A stretch of 64,000 bases of DNA from Taudactylus pleione (GCA_031769625.1 JAUIMM010000519.1:615501-679500), one strand, 5' to 3'. Shown: positions 43,336 through 53,066, counted from the stretch's first letter. The notes: generated by a model from the sequence alone, not told the origin. Numbers and translations: made by a program.

Positions 43336-45240
43336 AGTCTCGCACCCCAGCAGGGGGCCCCATATCTCGCACCCCAGCAGGGCGTCCCAAGTCTCGCACC
43401 CCAGCAAGCAGGGGGTCCCAAGTCTCGCACCCCAGCAGGGCGTCCCAAGTCTCGCACCCCAGCAGGGGGTCTCAAGTCTCGCACCCCAGCAGGGGGTCCC
43501 AAGTCTCGCACCCCAAGAGGGGGTATCCAGTTCCACGCCCCAGAAGGGGGCCTTCATTTCAAGTTTCATGCCCCAGGAGGGGGTTTCAAATCTCTCACCC
43601 CAGAAGGGGGTTAGAATTGTTGTACCCCAAGAGGGGGCTTTCATTTCAAGTTTCACGCCCCAGGGAGGGGTCTTCGTTTCGAGTTTCATGCCCCAGGAGG
43701 GGGCCTTCGTTTCGAGTTACACGCCTCAAGAGGAGGCCTTCGTTTCGAGTTTCACGCCCCAGGAGGAGGCCTTCATTTCGAGTGTTATGCCCCAGGAGCG
43801 GACCGTAATTTCAAGTGTTACTCCCCAAGAAAGGGTCTCAAGTTCCATACCTCAAGAGGGGGTTCTGAGCCACTCACCCCAGGAGGAAGTCTGTGTTCTT
43901 GCATCCCAAAAGGGGGTTTCATATTGCGTACCCCGAAAGGAAAAGCCAAGTCAGCTTCCCCAAAAGGGGGTTTTAGGTCCCATACTCCAACAGGGACTGT
44001 CAAGTTCTGTACTCCAGGAGGGGGCCTTGAGTCTCTCACCCCAAAAGAAGGTTTCAAATCTTGTTTCCCAGGAAGGGGCCTCAAATGCTATCCCCCAGGA
44101 GGGTGTTTCTAGTGTTATACCCCAAGAAGGGATTTCAAGTGTCACGTCCCAAGAGGAAATCCTCATTTCAAGTTCTTTACCCCAGGAGGGGGTTTCAAGC
44201 CTCTTACCCAGAGAGAGGGTTCCTAGTGTCCTTCCCCTAGAGGGGACTTCAAGTGTCTCACCCCAGGATGGGGTTCCCAGTGTAATACCCCAGGAGGGGA
44301 TTTTCAGTGTTACATTTCAAGAGAAAGTTCTTGTTTCAAGTTCTTCACCCCAGGACAAGGGTCCAAGTATCCTACCCCAGGATGGGGTTTCCAGTGTTAT
44401 ACCCCAGGAGGGGATTTCAAGTGTTACGTTTCAAGAGAAAGTCCTTATTTCAAGTCTTTCACCCCAGGAGGGGGTTTCAAGCCTCGCACCCCAAGAGGGG
44501 GTTTCAGTTTCCTCACCCCAGGAGGGGATTTCAAGTGTCTCACCCCAGGATGGGGTTCCCAGTGTTGTGCCCCAAGGGGGAATTTCAAGTGTTATTCTCC
44601 AAGATGGGACCTCAAGTGTCTCACCCCAGGATGGGGTTACAAGTGTTATACCTCAAGATGGGATTCCCAATGTTATACCCCAGGAGGGGATTTCAAGTGC
44701 CTCATCCCAAGATGGGATTCCCAGTGTTAAACCCCAGGAGGGGATTTCAAGTGCCTCATCCCAAGATGGGGTTCCCAGTGTTATACCCCAGGAGGGGATT
44801 TCAAGTGCCTCATCCCAAGATGGGGTTCCCAGTGTTATACCCCAGGAGGGGAATTCAAGTGTCTTACCCCAGGATGGGGTTCCCAGTGTAATGCCTCAAG
44901 ATGGGGTTCGTGGTGCTATTCCCCTGGAGGGGACTTCAAGTGTCTCACCCCAGGATGGGATTCCTAGTGCCATCCCCCAGGGGGGGATTTCGAGTATTAC
45001 ATTTCCGAAGAAGAGTTCAAGTGTCTTACCCCAGGAGGGGGTCTCAAGTCTTGTACCCCAAGAACAAGGGTTTCCAAGTGTTACTCCCCAAGATGGGGGT
45101 TCAAGCATCATACCTCCAGAGGAGGTTTCTAGTTATGTACCCTGGCAGGGGGTATCAAGTCTCATAGTCCAGGGGAAAGTCTTAAGTTTTACATCTCAAA
45201 AAGGGATTTCAAAATCTGTATCCCAACGAAAGATCTCCGG
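43336..45240 (+). repeat. 27-bp coding minisatellite, about 65-70 units
   Basis: Units of CCCCAGGAGGGG followed by (G/A)TTTCAAGTGT..A encode the 9-residue motif PQ(E/D)G(V/I)(S/P)S. Units of 30-33 bp occur early in the array. The first units (43336-43410) read CCCCAGCAGGG and are shifted in frame by a 4-base insertion near 43404-43410. A 54-bp higher-order unit (PQEGISSAS-SQDGVPSVI) is amplified at about 44670-44860. Confidence 0.93.
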
Positions 45241-45925
45241 TTCTTTACTCAAGGAAGAATCTTCTAGTGTTGTGTCAAAGTCAAATGCTTTAGTGCCCAA
45301 TCCGTTAAGAGGTTCACAAGATGATGCTAGCACTACATTTAAAGATATACCTCAGGATCCATCTGATGTTTCTATGTCCATTTTTTTTGATGGAGATATA
45401 ACGCAGTATTATGCTTTGGTGGATCATTTCATCGCTATTATGAAATCCTCTCCATGGTCTGAAATCAAGCCTACTAATGTAGTAAAATTTATAATTTCAT
45501 CTTTCCGAGGTAAAGCTTGGGACTGGGTTGAGCCTATTTATGATTCAAAGGATCCGATGCTGTCAGATTTAGTAGCCTTTACTGCGGCAGTCATTAAAGA
45601 ATTTGGTCCAACTTATCCTTACAGTTCTCTCGAGGATACTCATCTCAACAAAGTCTCCAGTTCTGTGGTACCACCCACTGCTATTAAGCTCAGATGCATT
45701 TCTTTGAGTCCTTCTCAAAAAGGTCCAGTACAAAAACAACCTGTCCAGAAGGATAAGACTCAAGGAGGCATAAGGATGATGAATTATAACACAGATTCTG
45801 ACTATGATCCTGAGTACGATGAAAAAACAATTTCGGTAGTTCCCATGAAAGACACTTTGCAACTTAAGTCTTCTTCTTCTTCAAGTGGTCCGAAAAAGTC
45901 TCGGAAAAAGAAGAAGAATCGATGA
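43568..45925 (+). CDS. 785-codon ORF: PQEG repeat domain plus capsid-like Gag domain
   Basis: Residues 1 to about 560 are PQ(E/D)G..S repeats, uninterrupted by stops. Residues about 600-680 (FFDGDITQYYALVDHF, SFRGKAWDWVEPIYDSKDPM, AAVIKEFG) match the capsid-type domain of Ty3/gypsy-like Gag proteins. The tail is Lys/Ser-rich and ends GPKKSRKKKKNR, a basic stretch that could bind nucleic acid in place of a zinc knuckle. The start is uncertain: the frame is open upstream through more repeat units to about 43415, and 43568 is only the first ATG. Length and an open frame across 2.3 kb suggest selection or youth. The function of the repeats is unknown; they may form a flexible, disordered spacer. 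Confidence 0.75.
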   Translation: MPQEGVSNLSPQKGVRIVVPQEGAFISSFTPQGGVFVSSFMPQEGAFVSSYTPQEEAFVSSFTPQEEAFISSVMPQERTVISSVTPQERVSSSIPQEGVLSHSPQEEVCVLASQKGVSYCVPRKEKPSQLPQKGVLGPILQQGLSSSVLQEGALSLSPQKKVSNLVSQEGASNAIPQEGVSSVIPQEGISSVTSQEEILISSSLPQEGVSSLLPRERVPSVLPLEGTSSVSPQDGVPSVIPQEGIFSVTFQEKVLVSSSSPQDKGPSILPQDGVSSVIPQEGISSVTFQEKVLISSLSPQEGVSSLAPQEGVSVSSPQEGISSVSPQDGVPSVVPQGGISSVILQDGTSSVSPQDGVTSVIPQDGIPNVIPQEGISSASSQDGIPSVKPQEGISSASSQDGVPSVIPQEGISSASSQDGVPSVIPQEGNSSVLPQDGVPSVMPQDGVRGAIPLEGTSSVSPQDGIPSAIPQGGISSITFPKKSSSVLPQEGVSSLVPQEQGFPSVTPQDGGSSIIPPEEVSSYVPWQGVSSLIVQGKVLSFTSQKGISKSVSQRKISGSLLKEESSSVVSKSNALVPNPLRGSQDDASTTFKDIPQDPSDVSMSIFFDGDITQYYALVDHFIAIMKSSPWSEIKPTNVVKFIISSFRGKAWDWVEPIYDSKDPMLSDLVAFTAAVIKEFGPTYPYSSLEDTHLNKVSSSVVPPTAIKLRCISLSPSQKGPVQKQPVQKDKTQGGIRMMNYNTDSDYDPEYDEKTISVVPMKDTLQLKSSSSSSGPKKSRKKKKNR

Positions 45926-46142
45926 CTTCCTGGTGACCAACCTTTCTTGGACCAAGTTGACTATTTCTTCCAATTATTAGTCTCAGAATCCATCTGGTAT
46001 TGGGAACCTTGTTCTTCTAAATTTCCAGTTCTTATTGTATCTTCAATCAAGATTTTCGAGTTTCCTGTGTTTTTCAAATATATTTTTTGTGTCTTTCTGA
46101 AGAGTTCCAGTTGAGCCTTTATGGGTGTTCGGTGCCCACCCT

Positions 46143-46154
46143 AAAAGGAGGGGG
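46143..46154 (+). other. polypurine tract of the LTR element
   Basis: AAAAGGAGGGGG ends 3 bases before the 3' LTR (TGTCAGGG at 46158), the expected position for plus-strand priming. The 230 bp between the ORF stop and this tract show no coding sequence. Confidence 0.85.
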
Positions 46155-46157
46155 TAC

Positions 46158-47444
46158 TGTCAGGGTTCAGTCTAGGATCGGCCTCTCTCACCTCCTTGCC
46201 AGCTTCCCCTGACTTCCTTGCGGTCAGACGTCTGGTGCAGTGATGGATGTGGGCTGAGTTTTCTGCCTTAGGTGCTTTTTGCGAGCTTCCATGGTCGGCT
46301 GTGTGTGCTGGGGATCGGAGTTCCCATCATGGGCGCCGCCATGACAGTTCCTCTCATGTGACAGTACTCCTAACCTAAGGTAGCATGATTTCAGTCAGCT
46401 GATGCTGTGCTTCAGTAATCTGCTACCCCTGGGTATAAATCCGCCTCCAGAACTCCAGGAAGACGCTGTTCAACTTCGTTATTCCAAGTGCCTGTGTTAC
46501 TCCAACTGTTGCTCTGTGCTATATCCTTCAGCGTGTTGCTTTAGCCTGCTCACAGTTTCCCAGTTTCCTGCATTAGCTTCCATGCTAAACCTTACTCTGA
46601 GACTTTAGCTTTCTCACAGTACTTCAGTGTTTCATGTCCCTTCCCTGTGTGTCTTTGTATATGTGCTGCTAATTCTATTGCAGCTTTCCTGTGGCTATTA
46701 CCCTGTATCACTGAAGTGTCGGATTACCTGCTGGTATTAATTAGCTCACAGCTGGACCCCCCAGCACATGTCTGTGTCAATCTGCTCTGTGTCTTGTCAG
46801 TGCAAATCTGCACTTGCAGTTAGCACTCTCCCAGTGTATGCCTATCTTCTCTATATGTCTTGTCTGTGCAATCTGCACCTGCATATATAATTATTCCCAG
46901 TATTTTGCCTTTGCCCAGTACCAGCATTTCTAGCTCTCCCAGTATTTGGCCTTTGTCCAGTACCACATTTCTAGCATTCCCAATATATTCCTTGAGTCTA
47001 CTCTACTCTTGTATGTGCAATCCCCAGTATATGTTTGTGCTTTCCTGCATATTTAGCAAACTCCAGTACCTGCCTGTGTCCACATCTCCCTGAGCTGCTG
47101 AGCTAGTCAACTCCTGGATTTCTTAGTGATTCTCAGTACATTCTCAGTAATCTCATGCAAGCCGGTGATCTGGATTTCTAATTGTGTTCCAGTGTTCTAG
47201 CAATAACTTAACGTAATATAGTTTCCAGTCTTCTGCCATTCCCAGGTACCTGTCCAGAGGGCCGCGACCTGCTCACTTGGTGCAGCGGAAAACCAAATCC
47301 CAATTGGAGGGGTCACTGGAGAAAACCACCAAGTGAGTTAGACTCCGCGCCTCTGGGCAGGTCTGGCCAAACCTGGGTTCGGCCGCAAATAGGAGACCTA
47401 GCCACAGTCACTCCGATAGTCACCTGAACCCCCCGGCTCACCGT
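46158..47444 (+). repeat. 3' LTR, 1,287 bp
   Basis: The same start and end as the 5' LTR. It keeps the ATATCC and TTGGTGCAGCGGAAAAC segments that the 5' copy lacks; these 23 bases account exactly for the length difference. The frames inside (for example 46860-47093) duplicate those of the 5' LTR and are not genes. Confidence 0.92.
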
Positions 47445-47693
47445 CCCTCATCCCTGAACATGGGCAATCTGTCATTATCAGCAGATTGACCAGCATGTTC
47501 AGGCGATGATAGATGTCAAAAACGACCAGCGCATCGCTGGTCGTTTTCAACATTTTCATGGCCGATTAGTGAACGATTAATGAACGATTGAATGATAACA
47601 ATATCATTATCATTCAGTCGCTCATTTTAATCGGATAGTGGATACCCGCCTTTAGGGTCAGTCACCAGGGAGGATTAGGATTAGGCACTAGGG

Positions 47694-47987
47694 CAGTGGA
47701 TCCCAAACTTTTTTGAATCATGGCGCCCTAGAGTATCAGTATTGTTTTCACGGCGCCCCTAATCCAAAAGATTGTTATAGAGAATTTCAGAAGAAAATGT
47801 AGTAAAGTAGTAAAGTGATGTAAATTGTGCTCATCTGTCATCCTTAGGCTCAGTTATGTGGTGGTGGACAGGTTTGTGCTTCTGTTTGTCCACATATTTA
47901 CATTACTGTAAACTGACCATAAGTAATTTAATTTGGTGCTGGACCACTAACCTGAGGGGACCACGGCGCACAGTTTGGGAACCACTG
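47694..47987. mobile_element. hAT MITE, 294 bp, CACTAGG duplication
   Basis: CAGTGGATCCCAAACTTTTT and CAGTTTGGGAACCACTG are inverted ends. CACTAGGG (47686-47693) and CACTAGGA (47988-47995) are the 8-bp duplication with one mismatch. The interior has GGCGCCCTAGAGTATCAGT, a known hAT-MITE style. It sits in the outer GTCGAC repeat. Confidence 0.92.
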
Positions 47988-48317
47988 CACTAGGAGGAGG
48001 GTTAGATTTAGGGTGAAGATTAGTCTTCATGTACAAAAAAATGTGCTTGCCATTTTGTCTCGACCATATGTGTGTCGACCATTTGCACCTTCCGACCTAT
48101 TGTCTGTCTACCATCTGTTGTCTATATATTGCGTGTCTATCTAGACACCGTTGATCTTTTATACGACACCCGTATTTTTGTATGGATAATACCTGCCAAG
48201 TATTACTTACACAGGCAGTGGCCTATTATTTTATTTTCTCTTGCTTTCTCTTTGGCACAGTTCAAGCATAAAACTTACCTCTGAAAGTGTATTCTAATAT
48301 ATGTTATTCATTTGCAG

Positions 48318-48461
48318 GCGCAGCAAGGAACTATTACAAAGACCTGCTCCTAAAATATGGAGACAGACCTACTTCTAATTTGGAACCTTGGACAAAAGAG
48401 GACCACAATAAATACAGTAATCTGTTTAGGTTGCTGAGCTCTCCCGAGTGTATTCCCTGGG
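48318..48461 (+). CDS. sel1l3: SEL1L3 exon (window exon 7)
   Basis: The acceptor is ...catttgcag and the donor is GTAAGA. The exon completes Cys, then encodes AARNYYKDLLLKYGDRP and LFRLLSSPECIPW, and leaves one G for the next codon. It is charged and helix-rich, and leads into the Sel1 repeats. It lies only about 150 bp after the large nested transposon cluster. Confidence 0.93.
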
Positions 48462-48701
48462 GTAAGAATTGCCTTATTGCTATTAATATCCATTTGACGT
48501 TGTTAAAGCATGTGCTCTCTGCTGTTATAGCCAATCCTATCAAGACTAACTGGCAGTGCCATGGACAGAGCGGAATTTCTAATATGAACTGTAGCCAGGA
48601 CTCTCATTGATGACCTAATAAAATGATGTCAGTGTCACCTGACACTCCCAACTCCCCCAGAAAAATCATCCATGCCTAACCATTGTTATTTTGTAGATTT
48701 T

Positions 48702-48856
48702 GGGGAGATGTATCAAACCTTGAACAGAGAGAAATGGAGAGAGATAAAGTACCAAGCAATCAGCATCTAACTGCCACTTTAAAGGCTATTTTTGAAAAAT
48801 GACTGGAGATAATTGGTTGGTATTTTATCTCTCTCCAAGGTTTGATACATCTCCCC
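48702..48856. mobile_element. 155-bp hairpin MITE
   Basis: GGGGAGATGTATCAAACCTTG pairs perfectly with CAAGGTTTGATACATCTCCCC apart from the outer base context. The inner ATAAAGTACCAA / TTGGTATTTTAT arms pair too. It lies 240 bp after exon 7. The remaining 48857-49370 shows nothing. Confidence 0.88.
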
Positions 48857-49370
48857 CTCAGTCTGAATAGGGTCAGAGCAATCAGTGTATTCATTCTCCT
48901 AAACTGGTTACACACGGACATCCCGTAAATGGAACGGCTGTGGCTGTATACCAGAACATTAGAAAGGTTGATAAAACCTGCAATATAAGGTGTCCTTAAT
49001 AAGCCAAGGTAATATTTGGAGTATCTATGTCTGTTTCCTCTCTTTAAGCCTTGTGGAGCACTCAGCTGAGCAATTGCTGTTAACAATACTTATTAAAGAA
49101 CCACCCAACTGTACTGTACAGATAAATGTGATCAGGCTGCTGACCTGATATCACAGTGGACTGATGTGACTCCATGCCATCAATGATCCGATTGATATTA
49201 AACTGATCCTTATCGAACGTTTTGGTAATTGTTGTAGGAACATGGGCACAGATGACCTCTGGCCTGGATGTGCAGTCAATTTGGTGTATTTAGATTACTC
49301 TTGTACAAAATACTCTCGTACAAAGTACAAAATACTTAAAAAGCTTTTCATTTTATATATAGAAGATGGT

Positions 49371-49650
49371 TGGGTATGTAGTCAGGATGCCGACGGTCGA
49401 AATGCCGACTGCCGGATTCCCGATTGCTAATCCCGACAGGGGACTAATGACAGGCGTCGAAATACCTATGCTGGGAGCCCGACGCCCGGCATACAGAACG
49501 AATGTAAGCGGGGGGGCGGGCGCGGACAGCCGCGGGTTAAGGGTTAGGTATAGGGCTCCGGGGGAGACAGGGCTAGGCACCCCCCCCAGGGAGGGTTAGG
49601 GTAGGTGAAGGAGGGGTTAGAGTTAGGCACCCCCGGGGGGAAGTTAGGGT
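49371..49650. repeat. GATGCCGAC / GGGTTAGG interspersed repeat
   Basis: CAGGATGCCGACGGTCGAAAT and GCCCGACGCCCGGCAT are followed by GGGTTAGG-type sequence. Same family as 14808 and 62823. From 49651 to 50330 the intron shows nothing further except a T-rich tract before exon 8. Confidence 0.6.
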
Positions 49651-50330
49651 TAGGAGCTGTATAACAATAGGTAGCTTGATAATGGTAACTGCAAACAATT
49701 GACACTTTCCAATATTAAGTAAGGTGATACATATAACAATAGGCGATGCAGGGAGCAAGAGACCATAGATCAAACTGGATCAGCAGACAAGAATTCAGGA
49801 TACCAGCAGTACAGAGTTTTTGCCAGGAATTCAGATCGGCTAGTTTACACCATGGCATGTAGCTATAACTGACAAAGAGGTAAAGGCCTGGCTGTCTTTT
49901 AACACACACACAGACCAATCACCAAACATCAATTAGAACCAAGCCCCTGCAAGTGAAATAAGTTACAGGTGTGATGCTGCACATGGGAGAGCAACTAATG
50001 AGTATCCCAGCAATTAAACACCAGCTGCAGACATTCCTGTGCCGCCTCTGATCACATATACTGTGTCCTGGTCTACTAGCAATGACTGGGACCAGCATGC
50101 TAAGCGGCTACAGACGCTGGTTGACTTTATGAACATGTTAAGATTTTACCCTTGTCGACATTTTCATATTTTTGGCATTCTGACTGGTGACAATCAGAAC
50201 CTTGCAGCATCCTGGTGTCTACCTTCTGAATGTTGACTTTTCACACCACACCCTGTCAGTAGTGCTGTGGTTTTAGCATTGAGTCCTATAAAATTATACT
50301 TACATTTCTTTTTTTCTTTTTTTTTCCTAG

Positions 50331-50530
50331 ATTTTTCAAATGACCCAGTTGTTCAATTTGGTAAAAATATATTTGGAGGTACTATGAAGAATTTATCTTA
50401 CAGTTTTCATCACCTCAGTGCCATTGTTCCCACCCTGCGGGACGCCAGCTGCAGTGGGTACCATAAAGCATCGTACATGCTTGCCGTTATATATGATATT
50501 GGTCTAGGTCTGCCTTCTGATCCAGCCCAG
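50331..50530 (+). CDS. sel1l3: SEL1L3 exon (window exon 8, first Sel1 repeat)
   Basis: A pyrimidine-rich acceptor ...tttttcctag precedes the exon. It completes Asp and encodes 66 codons, including the NLS sequon and ASYMLAVIYDIGLGLPSDPA, which matches the Sel1 pattern (Ala and Leu helix, Gly loop, then helix). It ends in phase 0 at CAG. The donor GTTGGT is weak for a vertebrate 5' splice site, but phase and protein homology support it. Confidence 0.93.
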
Positions 50531-50869
50531 GTTGGTACTACCAAGAGGGGCTATTTGGTGCGACTGAAGCCACAGTGTATAAGGACACATCTGTATACAG
50601 GCTATAAATATTTGGTATATTGCTTAGCTTTATCCTTTGTCATTAGCAATTAATTTGATTTCCTAATATCATGCAAATGCAGGAAATGTCTTAATGACAA
50701 TTAAACTTTCATTGTCATCAGTGTTTTTTCAGGTTTCTTCTCATTATATTAAAGGAAGGCTATAATAAAAATATAATTTATATACGGATACTTATAAGTT
50801 AACACAGTTGAACAGATTATTTTACTAGGAATTTGTTTTTCATTTATTTTTGACTGAATATTGCACTAT

Positions 50870-51372
50870 GGGTCTGATACATCAGCGACCGCAAATGCAA
50901 CTACGTGCGCAGATCGAGCGATTATTAGCCATTGTGCATGCGTACAAGTCGCACTGCGCGTGTGCTGCGATCGCACTGTGATTACGGACGCACAGAGGAA
51001 TCCATCGCAGAGTGAGTGATAAGCTGTGAGCGTTTGGGGGTAGTGACGTGGGAGTGGCCGGAAAAACACAGACGTGTCTGTCCGTTTCAACGCCGTTGCT
51101 TGGGCGTGCATAAGTTAGCCACTACTATTACATACGCAGCTTAAGAGCCCAGTGCATGTGAGGAGACTTGCAGTGTCTGCAGCAGGTCAGACCTGGTGTA
51201 AATGCTGTATGAGTGGTCGATGGTACCGATGTTTACACAGAAGAGCGACATTGGATGGATGTGAGAAAGCAGCAGTGGGCGGCTTTTTGCCGGCGGAGCT
51301 TTGGAAAGCATTAGCATATTTTCGCCGCTGCGTTCCGTAAGAAACCGCAGTTGCAATTGCTGAATCAGGCCC
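50870..51372. mobile_element. Harbinger-like element, 503 bp, TAT duplication
   Basis: GGGTCTGATACATCAGCGA and TTGCTGAATCAGGCCC are imperfect inverted ends, with TAT at 50867-50869 and 51373-51375. The interior has paired GCGATCG-type blocks. It is a related but distinct subfamily. The region 51376-51958 has no feature. Confidence 0.75.
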
Positions 51373-51958
51373 TATAAGCAATTAAGGCAAATTGTATTGT
51401 GCATTAATTAAGGAAAGGCCAGAGGATTTCCAATGTAGCTATTTTGTAATGCAATGTGTAACATATAGACTGCCTGTACAGTTCAGTATTTACAGAAAAA
51501 GATATTAGCACTAGAAACTGCAATGCTAGCATCACGTGATATCTAATGCAAATCCAAGTGGGTAGATAGACCTTGCAGAAACGTGATAATGTGGCCTTGC
51601 TTGGCTCCCTGCTTCTGCAGTTGTTCAGAGGTCTACAGTGGCTGAAGTAGGCAACAGAAAGTCAGTGGGGTTCATGGCTTGAAAAAACTGTCACCGGCAA
51701 AGTGTAATCAGTCTGGTTTGCTCTGTGCAAGGAGCTAATAGACTATGCTATAGGACACCCTCAAGTTTCAACCCCCAAGCTGATCCCACTAAAAGTGGAC
51801 AGACCAAGGGTCAATGGTTACAGAAATATGGAGGACAGAGAGCATAGATTTGAAACAAGATGCAGTCACATGCAGACATGAGTGGTCAGGGAAGGCTCAT
51901 TACTAGCTTTTCATCTAGGGAGTAACAAGGTGCAAGGCTTATTGGTCAATGGGACATA

Positions 51959-52557
51959 GGGCCTGATTCAGAGCCGGACGCTATTTGCGGACGGTCGTTC
52001 AGGAAAAGGGGGTGGCTATTCAAATGAACCGTTCGCTCTTTGCGGTCTGTTGACGCCTCCATGTCTGAACGAGCGAACAAAACTTGCAGTCGTTTTTTGG
52101 ATAACTACGCCCCCTGGCCGCTCGCATCCTACGTCATGTCCGCTATTTATTAGATTAATCGAGTACATCGACCAGCGTATGAACTGCTCGCTATTCTTGT
52201 GGTTGGTTTTTCCTACCACAATCTTGCTAGCAGTTCTGACTATAAAATAACCCAGTGACGTGGTCAATGACGCTGCTGTATTAATTATGCACACCCATAA
52301 AACGCCCGTTTTGACCTTTAAGCACGCCTGCGTTCGGATCTCCACTCCCCGTTTTCAAGCACCTTCCTCTGTTACCACCCACATACGCCTCCCCCTGGCA
52401 CTCAAAATAGCAGGCATTCGCTATTTAGCGAACAAACGATTTTCGGCCGCACTGACTGGTTCGCGCATGCGTATTAAAATCCGTACGCATGCGCAGTTGG
52501 GCAAACATCGCTCGGAACGGACGAGCCGCCGCTTACGTGCGGCTCTGAATCAGGCCC
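51959..52557. mobile_element. Harbinger-like element, 599 bp, ATA duplication
   Basis: GGGCCTGATTCAGAGCCGGA and GGCTCTGAATCAGGCCC are inverted ends, with ATA on both sides. It is the same length class and layout as 61023-61622 (GGACGCTATTTGCGGACG, GACGTGGTC.ATGACGCT). The 109- and 131-codon frames are shadows. Confidence 0.88.
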
Positions 52558-52886
52558 ATAGTTGCAGCCTTCTAATCTATATCTGCCTACAAAGCTCTGG
52601 ACAAACTGTCTTTGTTGCCAGTGGCACCGTACAATTTACCTCCACAGTCAAATAAAGAAGAAAATAAACATTTAAAATATTCTGACACATTATACATTTG
52701 CAGTATATATCTGCATACTTGTGCAGTTCATACTTTCACCCAGAATCCTCTACATACTGAGCAATCATAAATTGTAGAAATTGTGTAAGGAAATATGTAG
52801 GTCATTGTGAATGAGCTACACTCCCATGTGTTCCATGATCGTATCAGTGAGCTCTGCAGATGAACGTTTTCCTTTCCTGTGTCTAG

Positions 52887-53066
52887 GCTCTGCTGTACAG
52901 TTTGGTTGCAGCACAAGGAGATGATAGGCTCGCTCTGCTGAAGCTTGGATATAAGCATCTCCAAGGGATTGACAATCACAGTTTGGATCTAGATATTGCA
53001 TTCGCTTACTACATGAATGTTGCAAAGAAGACTCGTAAGGATCGTTCAGCAGGACATACAGAACAA
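52887..53066 (+). CDS. sel1l3: SEL1L3 exon (window exon 9, Sel1 repeat)
   Basis: The acceptor is ...tgtgtctag. Sixty codons run in phase 0 from ALLYSLVAAQGDDRLALLK, through LGYKHLQGIDNH and AYYMNVAKKT, to AGHTEQ. The donor I choose is GTATTG at 53067. A stronger-looking GTAAGG at 53035 would end in phase 1, which is incompatible with the phase-0 next exon. It would also remove about 11 residues that known SEL1L3 proteins carry at this point. Confidence 0.88.

Larger units (their letters stand above)
41129..47444 (+). mobile_element. complete LTR retroelement without pol, 6.3 kb
   Basis: There are two long direct repeats (41129-42392 and 46158-47444), with CCCTC duplicated at 41124-41128 and 47445-47449 and a polypurine tract just before the right LTR. 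The internal 3.77 kb has a zinc-knuckle Gag-like ORF, a long array of 27-bp coding repeats and a capsid-like domain. No protease, reverse transcriptase, RNase H or integrase codons were seen. It must therefore have moved with enzymes supplied by a relative, most likely of Ty3/gypsy type given the Gag style. The two LTRs are nearly identical, so insertion was fairly recent. Confidence 0.9.
39938..47651. mobile_element. TIR transposon, TTA duplication, split by two LTR insertions
   Basis: The left end AGGGGCACATCCACTAG and the right end CTATCCGATT-to-GGATAGTGGATACCCGCCT (reading inward) are inverted. TTA is duplicated at 39935-39937 and 47652-47654. With the LTR elements and one copy of each target removed, it is about 320 bp. 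The interior has AACGACCAGCG / CGCTGGTCGTT palindromes. Confidence 0.7.
39712..48165. repeat. GTCGAC-rich repeat, outer shell of a nest
   Basis: The left flank (39712-39937) has ATGGTCGACATACAATAGG-type motifs and a GTTAGGCACTAGGGGGAGG core. The right flank (47652-48165) has TTAGGCACTAGG and the closing CTCGACC, GTGTCGACC motifs. Both halves belong to the family at 9660 and 24190. Everything between is later insertion. Confidence 0.65.

Noticed and set aside
43273..43689. A 138-codon minus-strand repeat frame opposite the retroelement array
   Set aside because: It is the antisense of the 27-bp array, open only because the period is a multiple of three.
53035..53040. GTAAGG as the donor of SEL1L3 exon 9
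   Set aside because: It leaves phase 1 while the next exon starts in phase 0, and it removes residues conserved in length in SEL1L3.
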